Shown here piece by piece: positions 37,737 through 49,146 of a DNA stretch of 64,000 bases (within the stretch, counting starts at the first letter, position 1; every line of letters begins with the position of its first letter). The notes below the pieces were generated by a model that saw only the letters and a list, made by a program, of their open reading frames with translations, had not been told where the DNA came from and searched no databases. The position numbers and the translations under genes are program-made. Source of the stretch: Actinomucor elegans (lineage: Eukaryota > Mucoromycota > Mucoromycetes > Mucorales > Mucoraceae). The DNA lies in NCBI GenBank assembly GCA_026027325.1, contig JAMSLZ010000005.1, positions 496,001 to 560,000 on the forward strand, given 5' to 3'.

Positions 37737-39105
37737 TTACCCTTTGTATTTGTATTTTCCATACTGATAAAAATAAATAAATAGATTAATTACAGAAAAG
37801 TGAGGACAAGTGTCAGAAACTTACTGATTTCGCTGGATCGAAAATCTCCCAACGGCTAGCAGGAAAGATATGCTTGTTTCTTTCATACCAAGCTCTTTCG
37901 ACCACCTTACCAGCATGTGACTAGATAATAGTTTAGCAAACATTCAAGAAATTTGCGTCCTTTGATGTATACCTCATCCTTTTCTATTGTAGCATCATTG
38001 ACGAATCGAATATCTTCATGCACATCAAAATTAAACAGGGGTCCAGATTTACCTCTTGCTTTGTTAATGATAAAGTCATAAAAAGTGAAATGCTATATTG
38101 CAGTATTGTTAGTCTCGCGAGTTCTAGTAGGTCCTTGGTACTTTACATGAGGAATAATCAAATCTTCTTTGACATAGAGCAGATTATCTGTGTTTACACC
38201 TCTTAATTGAGAAACCTGCTGACGACAAGCTTCCAAAAACTGCTGAATGGTATCTCCCTTCTTACACTACAATGCAAAACTTGATTCATCAAAAACCAGT
38301 GCTCATATTAGTAGTTCTTTGTATCAAACTTACTGAAACCATCTTACGGTGACCACTACCGTCCCAGAACGAATATGTAATATTGATTTTTTCATCTAAT
38401 AAAGTCAGGATGAGTAACGCCAACATACTAACTACCGACTACTTTACTCTTGATTTCCTCTTGTTTCATGATCCATTCCTTTCTCAACAACTCGCGTTCG
38501 ATACGTTCCTTATCTTCTCTTTCTCTGTCTGGCAAGAAGCTTGTATCAATCGAGGGATCTTTGAGCATCTTTCTCTTTTTCACTTCTCTTTCGCTTTCAC
38601 CTTTGACTTCGCCTTCATCTTGGTTCTCTTGATCTAGTTCTTCCTCTTCATCAGCAAAAGACAACTTTAAAGGTTGCTTCTTCTTTTTCTTCTTTCTCTT
38701 ATCATCACTATTGTATACATGGCCGTTTAGCGTAGGGCCCTTTACATCGCACTCTGTGTCTATTTACCTCAATGGGGCAGTCTTGGCTGCTTCTCGCTTT
38801 TGTTGTTCTTCCAAGTTCTCTCGAATCTTTCTATAGTCTTTTAATTCGGTCAAACCAATCGTACTACTTTTCAATTGCGATTCAATATCGGTTTTGGTTT
38901 TGACGAATTTATCAGATCCAACGCGTACTTCGCTCATCTATCGATTCGCAAGACATTAAACTCATGTTCAAAAAATTCGTTACCCTTTTTTTTTTTTTTT
39001 AAATACCTTGGCATTCTTTTGGCGTTCTTTTTCAGACTCTTCATAAATCTTTTGTCTTTGCTTCTCCAGCATGGACTGGCGAAGACCTTCTGCTTTGGAG
39101 TCCAT
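37737..39105 (-). CDS. FAM50/XAP5 family nuclear protein
   Basis: Eight minus-strand exons: 39105-39007, 38937-38768, 38707-38448, 38395-38334, 38266-38147, 38092-37973, 37920-37825 and 37763-37737, giving 317 aa. The N-terminal half is a charged helix ([31 protein letters not shown]) followed by a KKKKKK stretch (nuclear signal). The XAP5 domain is unmistakable: [87 protein letters not shown], and [13 protein letters not shown] near the end. XAP5/FAM50A proteins associate with spliceosomes and chromatin. The last exon encodes only eight residues. Confidence 0.94.
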
Positions 39106-39234
39106 GTTTATATATTAGGTAAAAAGAGAAATGAAAAATTTTAGTAGAAACTCCTACAGTGAGTGGTTTTATGATTAGACATAGAGTGAACATAGTTTAT
39201 TATTGCATGTATATGTATGAAAAAAAAGGACATA

Positions 39235-39260
39235 GTATATGTATGTATGTATGTATGTAT
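39235..39260. repeat. (GTAT)n microsatellite
   Basis: About six GTAT/TATG units between the FAM50 and Zn2Cys6 genes. Confidence 0.8.
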
Positions 39261-39323
39261 ATTAAACAGTGTTAATTTTATGGTACAAAACGAAAGGAAA
39301 TGGAGGCATCATGGGGTGCGTAT

Positions 39324-41519
39324 TTAGATGATTTTGTTGTATTTGCAGCTCTTGGAGTTTTGAAACGACGATGGAAAATGATTAATGAAACCAGACGATC
39401 CTGCTGTAGTTACGGAGATAGCAATTGGAACAGTCCTAATAGGTTGTGGATGATTGGGGGATGGAATTGGATGAAAATAAGAATCCATATCGACTAATGA
39501 GAGTGGTGTAAGAGGATCATGCTCTAGAGAAGATGGTGATCTACCAAATTCCTGAACAAACGTAGGCGTCAACGGTATGTTATCATGATCATACTTTTGT
39601 TGCTGGTAATATTGACTTCCATGTTGGCTCCAATGATTTTCCGGCTGATAATTGGGATAACTGTCATAGTCTTGCCATTGCTGATGTCCATTTTCCTCTT
39701 GTGAAGTGTATTGTTCATTTGCACTGTTATCATGGATATGTGCATAGAAATAAGACGCTGAATTTTGTGGAGATATTCGGGGAAAACTGTAATCGATTCT
39801 TGTTTGTTGGTCTTCATGAGGCGTTGTTGTTTTACTGCTGTTACCACTAGAGTCGATAGACTCTGAGGTATCTACTTGCTCTTTTGCTTCTATTTGTGCA
39901 CGTAATGTTTGAATAGTTATATAGAGTTGGGATGAAAGAGCCATATCATCAAATATCCGAAATAAAAGTGTGCAACAGCCGTAATATCGCTTGATGTCTT
40001 CCAATGTCTTTGTATGTTTTTGTTCATGATAATACGAATACGCTTGCAATGCCAGTGTGAGACCAAAAGATACAAGACGGCTTCCTTGAATAGAGGCCAT
40101 CCTTGAAAAGCGAGGTTCTTGCAAATCTCCCACAGTGAAACTATGGGATCGGTAATAAATCTGTGATGCTTTTTTGGGGATGTGAGCAATGTCAGAAGGA
40201 ATGGAAGAAGAACAGCATTGATGGATACAAATCAAAAGATCCAATATGTCGTATATCAAGCAAATGTAGGCGGTAAAAGAAGCTGTCTTGGAACTATCAT
40301 GCGATACAGCATGATTCTGTGCTGAATAGAGTATGGGCGGATCTGCTGTGAGCGACAAAGCGATATGACTTGGTAGCTTTGACTTGCATATCTCAAGATT
40401 AGTGGCAAGCTTGGTGAATTCAGAATGGTCTGCTGACACGAACAAAGTGCTTTGGTCAGATATCAGACAAAGCGTTTGCGAATATAAAAGTGAGATATTA
40501 ATCAGATGGATTAGGTTGCAGGTTGTGTTTAATTCGCCCTTGTCATATTGCTCTGATTCTGTCAAGGAAGGAAAACGTGTAGGTACAGTACATCCTTCAA
40601 ACATGGCTTTCCATCTTTTATCTGCTGTACTGCTCATTGAAACGATGATATAAAGAATCCAACTTGCACGGTTGAGAAATTCATCGTTGATGGTCCAGAT
40701 AGAAAGATTGCTTCGTTGCTGTTTCAGTTGTTGAATCATGACTTGTGCTTCTTTCAAATAGTCCACAGCATCATTTGGAAGAGGACAACCAACATGGGTG
40801 ATGAGCTCTTGGTATTTGTATAATAGGAATAAAGTTTGTAATGATAACAGACTGGGTGTATGGTCGAGTTGAATCGATGCATGGAAGTAATAAGCCGCAG
40901 CAGTCGAGTCTTGGCGTTGCGTGAAATGGAGGGCGACTGCCATGACAGCCCATTTGAATGCAGTTGGTAGCACATCGCTATCGTATTGTAAAGCTCGAGA
41001 AACATAGAATCGATCCAGGATAGGGTAAAAAGGATGTACATAAGTAAAGTAGATATCAAACAGTTCTTGTTCAAACTGTTTGGCATAAGGTGGTGGTAAT
41101 TCATGAATGGGAGAAGTTATACAATTATAAGCTGCTGAGCTGTATTTTTCATAAGCGCAATGGCCTTGTTGATCAATTGAAAAGGAAGGATTTCTGACTT
41201 GGTACATACTGGTAAAGTTGTTGGTGCTAGATGAAGTATTGGTGGATACAATGCGCTTCAAAGTCGATGAAACAGGAGAAAAAATGCAAGTATGATTCGA
41301 TTTTTTACAATTGGAGCAGGTACCTGAGCCGGGAATACCAATATCGCATCTAATGATCTTGTTAGTAAGCGCCAGTATAAAATAAGTGTGTATTTACTTT
41401 GATTTACGCTTTCTACAAAAGTCACAGGCTCTAGCTACTTTGAGCTTCTTGTATCTATCAGGGTCATTCATATCAACAAAGTGATACTCAACAGCCTTCT
41501 TTTTGCGCTGATTTGTCAT
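39324..41519 (-). CDS. Zn2Cys6 (Gal4-type) transcription factor with fungal-specific domain
   Basis: Minus-strand exons 41519-41398 and 41349-39324 give 715 aa. The DNA-binding cluster is ACDFCRKRKSKCD...GTCSNCKKSNHTCIFS, six cysteines with standard spacing. The single intron falls inside it between K and C. Residues about 130-330 form the fungal-specific transcription factor domain (FEQELFDIYFTYVHPFYPILDR, AFKWAVMAVALHF, LFLLYKYQEL, EFLNRASWILYIIVSMS, helical repeats). The C-terminal 200 residues are Gln/Ser/Tyr/His-rich and disordered, a probable activation region. The overall order resembles XlnR/carbon-source regulators, but the target genes are unknown; neighbours suggest no cluster. Confidence 0.9.
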
Positions 41520-42733
41520 AGTGAAGGGTAAAAGAGAGAAAAGAGAAAAAAAAAAGAATACTGTTTTTATATAGAATTAAAATATAACGATCATCATGTT
41601 CAATCTTGGTTTGACAATAGAATAGAACAGCCCAGGCTGTGCTCTTATTGCCTGTTTTATAATTAAAATTGCGCCAAATCAACAATATAATGCATAAAGA
41701 ACATCGATTTTAAATAAGGTTAATCAATGCCACGTTGTTGATATATTCTAACATCTATTCCGTTTTCCGATTTTCTTCATTTTGCCTTGTTTCCGGATTG
41801 AGTATTTTGACAGAAGCATGGTCTGTGGTTTTATCTAATATTATACATGTACATTCGGTTGATATATAAAAACAGGCGACTATTTTAGGTAACCAATGCG
41901 TTCATCATTATAGTTACTTCTTTAGCTTACTCTAATTGCTTGTGTCAGTAAAATCGATCGATCGAATGCTAACAGACAAAGTGATTTGTCTAAATGAGGT
42001 AACAACCGATCTTTTTATCAGCCACAAATGAAGCCTGACAGGCCTGCTTCTTTCCTATTTCAAAGGAATATCCTATTGGTTCCAAGAAGTACCGCCAAAT
42101 ATGCACATTTTTCGCTGGTGTAACGGATCTTATTTCCTTACGCGTCTTTGCACTGTTTTCTGATTTGTCCAAATGCAACTTTTATAAAACTGTATAAACG
42201 TGTAACTCAACATGCAAAAAAAAAAAAAAAAAAAAAAATACCTTGGCATTTGAATATCTTGTCTTGACTAAAGAACCAAAGAATGCGATTGATGCAGTAG
42301 CGGTAACACCTCGTTTTGGCGATCAAGTATACAAATAAAATGTTGGGTTTAGCCAACCACAAGATAATCGTACGATTTCTATATAAAGTCTTGATAATCA
42401 TGTTTTTGTGCAAGAATTATGGAATTATTTTTGTTAATCTAGCCTCTGTAATGGAGTGCTCTCGTTCTCAGGAGAGAATGTTAACTTATAATACAGGAAT
42501 GCTCATGAATAGAGTTACGCAGGGCTGTTTCTCTATTTGACTTGGGCTATTTCCGATAATTGGGTATGTGGATCTTGTCAAGGTTAGTGTCATCGATCTT
42601 ACAGTTGAAAAATGCAGCTACCGACTGAACCCTGACGGCAGCAGCAAACCCCACAATAACAAATATTTCAATTTATACAGTTACCATTTGTTCTAATTCT
42701 TCATTTGCTGTCTGTGATTCAAAAACGAACAGC
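41520..42733. other. Intergenic region left of the transposon
   Basis: No gene supported. It contains an A-run at 42216-42238 and a minus-strand open frame at 41990-42178 without ATG (NVHIWRYF...KKQACQASF) that faintly recalls a BED zinc finger; not claimed. Confidence 0.4.
42731..42733. repeat. Target-site duplication, left (AGC)
   Basis: AGC directly precedes the left terminal inverted repeat; the same three bases follow the right end at 47973-47975. CMC/CACTA transposons usually duplicate 2-3 bp. Confidence 0.65.
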
Positions 42734-42747
42734 CACTATGGGAAAAA
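42734..42747 (+). repeat. Left terminal inverted repeat
   Basis: CACTATGGGAAAAA; pairs exactly with 47959-47972 on the other strand. Confidence 0.88.
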
Positions 42748-42749
42748 TT

Positions 42750-42899
42750 CGAGTGAATTTCGAGTGAATTTCAAGTTAACTCGGTTTGCAGGAGAATCGT
42801 TGCCGTTTCGAGTGAATTCAAGTTAACTTGCAATTCACCTGCAATTCACTTGAAAATCAGGTTAACCCGAAATTCACCTTAAATTAACTCGAAAAACAT
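42750..42899. repeat. Left subterminal motif array
   Basis: Imperfect direct and inverted copies of CGAGTGAATTTC, AAGTTAACTCG, GCAATTCACTTG and GTTAACCCG. They form the boundary zone between the terminal repeat and the 39-bp tandem array. Confidence 0.7.
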
Positions 42900-43055
42900 G
42901 TTAACTCGCAATTCACTTGCAATTCACTCGAAAAACATGTTAACTTGCAATTCACTTGCAATTCACTCGAAAAACATGTTAACTTGCAATTCACTTGCAA
43001 TTCACTCGAAAAACATGTTAACTTGCAATTCACTTGCAATTCACTCGAAAAGCAT
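42900..43055. repeat. 39-bp tandem repeat, four copies, in the left subterminal zone
   Basis: Four head-to-tail units start at 42900, 42939, 42978 and 43017. Each begins GTTAACTTGCAATTCACTTG and continues CAATTCACTCGAAAAACAT. Only isolated substitutions separate them (a C in unit 1, a G in unit 4). Each unit holds two AATTCACT boxes plus a GTTAAC palindrome. Confidence 0.9.
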
Positions 43056-43220
43056 GTTAACCTTCCTATGATTTCAACCACTTATATTTCAACCTTTTTT
43101 GCATGTATTAACCATGTATAGATAATGAAACAACATATGTGTAATGATGACTCTTTATTCAATAAGATAAACGATACAAAATGGGTATATAATATTAAGC
43201 TAATTATATTTACTGATATA

Positions 43221-43894
43221 TTACTGCAGTCCTTGATTTCTTGCATTTCTTAACTGCGCACCTTCCGCTTGAAGCCTACAAATGGGTGTTCATTTTTCTC
43301 TCCTTTTGATTCAATATGCAATAGTTATAGAATGTACACTTACACTTTCTTCCTGTTATATTTGCTTCTGTTAGTCCATTTTTCTTGCACAAGAAACTCG
43401 CAAGGCCAAAATCTTACACACTTGTTGATGATAGCAAGCCGTTCATCTGATGCTATCGACTGTTGTAGTGCCGACTGTATCATGGAGAGCTTATTAAGAG
43501 AAGAAAGCAGCCTCCAGCTTTTACATGCAGCTTCTGGGTTCTGCTGCGCAAAAGTTAGTACTGAAGAGAAAGCTTCTTGATCAAGTATTCCCATCAGGCT
43601 GCTGATATCTTCATCATTAGGCACTGGCTCCTTTAGGTGTTCTTTTAAAAAGCATTGGATATAGACTTTAGAATTTACTCTCCTTTGCTTCTTTGGCACT
43701 GGGATAGTTTTTGAGCTTCCTATGTTTAAAGAGGGTTGAAGCTTTTCATCGAAATAGTTTACGAGATCTTGTTTAAAATCTTCCATCCAAGGTGGAGGTA
43801 GATTTATTTGACTGTTAAGATCTCTGTCGTTTTCTCTGCTGCTGGATTGACTGGATTGGCTGGTCTGTCTAATTTGTCTTCTGTTAGCTGGCAT
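43221..43894 (-). CDS. Transposon accessory protein of unknown function
   Basis: Minus-strand exons 43894-43344 and 43275-43221 give 201 aa; the 68-nt intron has good donor (GTAAGT) and acceptor sites. I recognise no family. The N-terminus is Gln/Ser/Arg-rich (RQIRQTSQSSQSSSREN), followed by PPPWMEDFKQDLVNYFDEKL, a basic PKKQRR patch (possible nuclear signal) and a helical C-terminal half (WRLLSSLNKLSMIQSALQQS, NRSKYNRKK). It is transcribed away from the transposase from a shared spacer of about 610 nt inside the element. By position it may play the role of the second protein (TnpA-like) in plant CACTA elements; this is inference only. Confidence 0.6.
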
Positions 43895-44507
43895 GATTCT
43901 AATGATTTTATAAAATTTATGGAAAGAAATGAGTGCAAAAGAAATGCATGTAGTGGAACCATCTTTATATCATAAGCCCTGCAGTTAAAAATGGCTTTAA
44001 CTTAATAGGTATAGCCTGTGTCGGGAGAATCTTACCAGGAAGTGCTAGGTATCATATACAAAAAATCAGAACCTATTAGAGCTAATGTAACGTAATTATG
44101 CGTAATAAACAAACCTTGCTCGAATATTGATATCTCTCTTGTGGTGAAACGCACATATGGCACTCTGCATATATATATTAAGGAATGGGTTTCATCTAAC
44201 CATCCATCTAAAGAGGGAAGTTTGGATCACCGCTGAAAGGACAATTAATGCAGAGTGAACATATATTAAAAAAGACCTTTGATTGTTACCAAGAGACTAT
44301 TTTCTTTGAAATCTAAATACAAGACATACGTGCTAGATAGGATAGCTAAACTTACTTTAGATCAATAAAACCTCATAAAACGGTTTTAATTCATTTATTC
44401 GCTTTTTATTCAATTTTTACCGCATCTCTAAAACTGTGCATATAATACGTGCAGAGTCCCAACGCTTTTACCTTTATTTTACTCTTTCGCCTATTTCAAC
44501 AAGAATA
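43895..44507. promoter_or_regulatory. Internal divergent promoter of the transposon
   Basis: A 613-nt AT-rich spacer between the two oppositely directed transposon genes. It holds no open frame of note and should contain both start sites. Confidence 0.5.
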
Positions 44508-47500
44508 ATGCCTGGTGAAAACTGCCCAGTGTGTCAACAGTACTTTACTAAAAAAGAAATAAGAAGGCATATTATCAATTGCAGAATGCGACGTGCTTTC
44601 AATATATATAGTCAAGTAAAGCAGAAACTTACACTATCTCAGCAAGGTCATTTCGCCAGTAACCCTTATGTATCAGATGATCTTTTAAACCATGAAACGC
44701 AACATCAATCAAGCACTGATATTGTAAATAACAATCCTGCTGATATTTTACGAACAAGCCACTGTGATTTCAGTAACTCTGTAGATATGAACAGCTTGGA
44801 TGAATGCGACTCTATAGCGAATGAAGAAGAAAATTCAGAAAAAACTAAGGTAATACAAGAAGGTTGGCGAACAGTTGGCGCTATAGAAGAAGACGCAATA
44901 AAAAAAACCACAGTGGAAGAAATATACTCTAGATTAAGCAAATTCAAAGATACTATTACCCATCCTATTCAGCTTAAAATCAAGGACGATGGTAAACAGT
45001 ACATGGATATTTTAAGTCCTCCAGAGAGGAAAAGTCTAGAACTGAAGTATCTCTTAAAAGAAAACAATGTATCAAAAAGTACGACCGAAAAAATATTCAA
45101 CTTCTTCAATGAGTACTTAATTGAGATGAATAGTGGTATAGTTATTATTTCCATCTTGCTGCTTTACTACTACCAGTGTGCTCACTGCTATTCTTATTTT
45201 CTTTTATAGAACATCTAAAATTCATCAGCCCGTATAAATGCGAAAGCATTAATAATAATCATATAATCCAACTTCAAGCTGATAAATATGACATGTGTCC
45301 TGAAGGGTGCTACATGTATTACCCTGGTGACAGTCAAACTGCTTGCCCTAGGTTAAGTTGCAAGAGACATCGTTATGAAGAGACATCGTCCACATCAACT
45401 ATCATGGAAGCTAAAGCCAAGCATTACCAACTATCACTTAGTAAGCAGTTGGCCTATTTTATGCTGTCTGAAAAGAATAGGAAGAAGTTGAAATATAAAG
45501 CTACGCGTAGCTCTGTGTATAGTTCAACCGATGAGCTTGATGGCTGCGAGAGAGATATATTGGATGGATTCGCTTTTAAAAGTAGAAATAGTGACGCCGA
45601 AGAAGACTATAACCTCTCGCTCTCGTTCCATTACGATGGATTCCATCCTTTTGACACAGGTGATAATAGTATGGCAATTATCATGTTTACTATTAATGAT
45701 ATACCACCAGAACAAAGGTACAAAACAAAATAACTTGGCGCTGAAACTTTAATGGATAAATTAAATGCTCTATTATAGATTTGATCCAGAAAACAGACTG
45801 ATCGTTGCCGTCATACCTGGTCCGAGAAAACCCTATGATATCTTTAGTTTCCTTTATCCTACCATCCAGGAGCTTCTCGTTTTGGAAACAGAAGGCATTA
45901 TTGTCGAAACAGGAACCTCTTCCATCCGTATAAAGGCCCACTTATTAAACATAATTGGTGATATTCCTGGACTATCAGAGCTATGTTTACATGCTGGCCA
46001 TAATTCTTACCATGGATGCCGCATTTGCAAGATCAAAGGCATTTATTCCAAATCAAAAAGGACTATAGTTTTTCCTGGAACAAATGAAGCACAAGAGCCC
46101 ATTGAATACCCATTAAGGACTTCTGAGGATTATCAAAACGGTGACTTGGTAAGAAGCTTAATAAATTAAACAATAGTAACTGTATCAGTGTCTAATGCAG
46201 TATGATTTGATTAACTATCTAGGCTACTTCACTCAAAGGGAAATTGCCATTTGCATTATTAAAAAGCTTTCATGGATGTTCATTTTTTGGATTAGATGAG
46301 ATGCACTTATGGGGAATGAATATAGCCAAGCACATATGGTCCATGATGAAGGATGACTCTCAGAGATTCGGATACTATAACCCTTTGTTCCTTCGGAACG
46401 CCTATAGAGAAGAAATTGGCAGAGCAATGGTTCAAATACAACGAATGCTTCCAAATGGAGCCATTGATGGTCAATTTATAGGTATTAGAGATTAACTCAA
46501 GAAACTTAATGCTAATTATTCCAATGAATTAATATCCTTGCTTTTTTCTTCACTTAGATATTTCTTCCAAATCAGGCCAATCTCGTAGCGTTGACTGGAT
46601 TGATTTTTTAATGTACATAGTACCCACTTTGGTAGTGGAGGCGTTACGAAAACAACATGCTGATATTTACCAAACCGAAAGAAATAGAAAAAAGAAGAGA
46701 AAGGTAGCTTCTCCTGTACTGGAAGCTGTTGATGATGCGTGCAATGCTTTGAAATCAATATCCATGGTCTGCACTTTGACCCAAAAATTCAACATATATC
46801 CAAGTGATCTGTTACGGATTGATGAGTAAGTTTTTTTTTTGAGAGACTACTACGTGCAGCTATGCTAAGTTTTCGATAATTTATATCGTCTTTTCATTCT
46901 AGATTAGTAAAAAGATGGCATGCGTTCTTACTGCAGAAGATGGGAAAAGATACATTTACCATTAACCAGCATTATCTAAAACATTTGTCCTATATTATTT
47001 TTCAGCTTGGTCCACTTAGATTGATAAGCGCCCGAACTCTTGAAAGAAGTATTCAAGATGTAAAAAGACATATCAAGTCTAAACAAAATCCTCAAAAAAA
47101 CTCTGTCACTGTTCTAATGGATCACTACACAAAAGCGTATAAAAACTGGCAGATTGGAATTGAAAGCCATAGTGTTGATGAAGATATGGTATTTAAACCT
47201 TCTTCTGCTGACTTAATCAACCAATTATTTCCAACGTGTGATATTAAGCATCTAATCCAGCAATATCTAGCCGATCATAATGGTTCCAGTTCAACAGAAG
47301 AGGAGTACTCTGTTTCTACTTCTAATACTTACGGTAAAACGAGGAATGGCCAAACCGTTGATATTTCTTCAAGAAAACAAAACCAAAAGATAGTTGCATA
47401 CATATCAGATGATACTATGTCCTTACAATATAATATAGGCCAAGTAAAGCAGTTTATTAGATGGAAAGATCAAATACTTGCCTTATTACAACATCAAACG

Positions 47501-47662
47501 ACTTTAGTGTTTGATGGTCAAACATGCTGCTATTATACGCAACCCTATGAAGAAAGGCTCCTATGGAAAATAATCAAAGCCAAGGACATAATAGGATATG
47601 CTATACTTATACCTTCTTTATTAAATAAAGACAAAACATATGTTGCTTGGAGACCTTATTAA
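44508..47662 (+). CDS. CMC/CACTA-superfamily transposase (Tnp2-like)
   Basis: Exons 44508-45135, 45210-45717, 45779-46148, 46223-46481, 46558-46825 and 46903-47662 give 930 aa with no internal stop. An N-terminal zinc finger is visible (CPVCQQYFTKKEIRRHIINC, a C2HC pattern). A second cysteine cluster (CPEGCYMYY, CPRLSCKRH) precedes the catalytic core. Core elements fit Tnp2-type enzymes: LSFHYDGFHPF (first Asp), VAVIPGPRKPYDI, GDIPGLSELC with CRICK, FGLDEMHLWGMN (Asp in the D-x-MH motif) and, later, HYLKHLSYIIFQLGP with SARTLERSI. These order and spacing features are family knowledge; the assignment of catalytic residues is inference. The C-terminal 250 residues are divergent. Confidence 0.85.
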
Positions 47663-47699
47663 ACCAAGTACATATATAAATTTATTCTATACTATCAAT

Positions 47700-47958
47700 G
47701 CTGTCTTATATTCGTTGAAACCAGAGCTCTGCTTCACTGTTTAGTTTAACATACAATTTACTCGAACTAGCTCCATATTCACTCCAATTGGGAAACATGG
47801 AAATTCATGGAAAAATAATGGAAATAAAAGTTAAGGTGCATTAACCTGGTTTCCAAGTTGCCATGAAATTCACTTTATTTCACTTTAAATTCAGGTGAAA
47901 GCACTAATTCACTTGAAATTCACTTGATTTTGCCATGAATTCACTTTATTTCACTTTT
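47700..47958. repeat. Right subterminal motif array
   Basis: About ten imperfect AATTCACTT or TTTCACTTTA boxes and a GGTGCATTAACC palindrome-like segment before the right terminal repeat. It mirrors the left array but has no 39-bp tandem units. Confidence 0.7.
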
Positions 47959-47972
47959 TTTTTCCCATAGTG
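47959..47972 (-). repeat. Right terminal inverted repeat
   Basis: TTTTTCCCATAGTG, exact reverse complement of the left end. Confidence 0.88.
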
Positions 47973-47975
47973 AGC
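47973..47975. repeat. Target-site duplication, right (AGC)
   Basis: Matches the AGC at 42731-42733. Confidence 0.65.
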
Positions 47976-48365
47976 AACGGTGGCTCGGTGAGTGGCAGAT
48001 ACTCATTTTTGGGAATCGAAATCTTTTCTCTTTTCCCTTTAAACTGGTACGTAAATAGCGAGAATGTACAGATACACAAAGCACGTTTTAACAAAACTCG
48101 CAAAGAAAATAAATTCATTATTTGTGCCCTTGAATTCATTCAATTATATTTATTGGAAAATCCATTGTTTTTGTTTTTGTTTGTTTGTTTTTTGTTTGGA
48201 ATAGGGTGGTCATAGTTCTTGTATGCATGATGGTAAAATTGCCAAAAGAATATAATTGCATATTCTTCGATGTACTAAGCATAGATTATGAGTAATCTAT
48301 GATCTAAAAAAAAAAGAGGCGTTTCTAAAATTTAGGGCTCAAGGCGATTCCTTTTATCATTGCAT

Positions 48366-48425
48366 TTCTCAATCGATTCCACATCTGATGATCAATACAT
48401 GCTTAAATAAATTGCTGCATATACT
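48366..48425 (+). repeat. Dispersed repeat copy 4 (degenerate)
   Basis: Motifs TCTCAATCGATTCCACATCT, GATGATCAATACATGCT and AATTGCTGCATATAC align with the middle of the other copies. Confidence 0.5.
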
Positions 48426-48515
48426 TTGACCATTATTATTTGAATTGCAAAGAACATAGCAAGTTTTAGAGATTGGCTATAGAGTACGTGCATTTCATAT
48501 GGTCCAAATTCAATA

Positions 48516-48630
48516 ATCTACAGATCTCCTGATTGATCTCAGCCAAATGCCACATCTGAGCAATGTCACATGCTCAGCATATGTCATTATACCTGCAATA
48601 AAATTTATTTAACTGAACCGCAATTAGCAT
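48516..48630 (+). repeat. Dispersed repeat copy 5
   Basis: CTACAGATCTCCTGATTGAT, CTCAGCCAAATGCCACATCT and ATGCTCAGCATATG, then TTATTTAACTGAACCGC, in family order. Confidence 0.55.
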
Positions 48631-48688
48631 AATATTTGCCATTGATAACTGTAAAATAAATGTAATTGTATAATTTACACTGAGTTTT

Positions 48689-48800
48689 CAGATCCAAAAA
48701 TCTCTTGGCCGATCTCACTCCAATCTCGCATTTTATCAACTCTTCATATCCAGAATGAAATCTTGCATCTATTAGAGCCTAAATTTAACTGCGGCTTAGT
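48689..48800 (+). repeat. Dispersed repeat copy 6
   Basis: GGCCGATCTCACTCCAATCT, CGCATTTTATCAACTC, CCAGAATGAAATCTTGCATC and TATTAGAGCCTAAATTTAAC extend to the same 3' part as copy 2. Confidence 0.6.
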
Positions 48801-49146
48801 GTTATATTCAAATTGATAACAAGAACACGATACTTTTACTCTAAATAGTGAAACTAGTTGAGCTCAACTTTTTTTTTATTTTTTTATTTTTTTTTTTTTT
48901 TAAAAAAAAGAATACATATAGATGGGCCTTAGTGGGTGCCACCAACAGACAGACTACCAACAAGTGTCTACAGTATCGATAATACACTTTCGTTTTAATC
49001 GGTGATACATAAAGTTGCGGCGCAAATAGGCACGCGTTCTTTTAGTAATCGACCGAAACGAACTGGGTTGAAAATATTCTGCCGCAACCAGCAGTTGGGA
49101 CTAGTCAAGCAAAATGTACTAGTTGGCCTCTTTATCCTCAATAGAA

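Larger units (their letters stand above)
42734..47972 (+). mobile_element. CACTA/CMC-class DNA transposon, apparently complete (5239 bp)
   Basis: The ends are perfect 14-bp inverted repeats, CACTATGGGAAAAA (42734-42747) and its reverse complement (47959-47972), flanked by AGC on both sides. Subterminal zones are filled with AATTCACTTG/AAGTGAATT motifs in both orientations, as expected for transposase binding sites. Inside are a six-exon transposase gene with no disabling change and a divergent second gene. The CACTA start, 3-bp duplication, subterminal repeats and Tnp2-like protein place it in the CMC (EnSpm/Plavaka-related) superfamily. The intact frame and perfect ends suggest recent insertion and possible autonomy. 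Confidence 0.88.
47976..49146. other. Intergenic region right of the transposon
   Basis: No gene seen. Three degenerate copies of the dispersed repeat lie within about 450 nt, followed by a T/A homopolymer zone (48869-48908) and the Nam8-like promoter. Confidence 0.5.

Noticed and set aside
41990..42178. BED-finger-like relic (NVHIWRYF...QACQAS)
   Set aside because: No ATG, second cysteine of the expected pair missing, similarity too faint.
42900..43055. CRISPR-like regular repeats
   Set aside because: The units are directly adjacent with no unique spacers and lie in a eukaryotic transposon.
42884..43081. 65-aa minus-strand open frame made of repeated LTCFSSELQVNCK
   Set aside because: It is a translation of the 39-bp subterminal tandem repeat, which happens to be a multiple of three; not a gene.
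48868..48910. T/A homopolymer region as a retroposon tail
   Set aside because: No adjacent gene-like body or flanking duplication was found.
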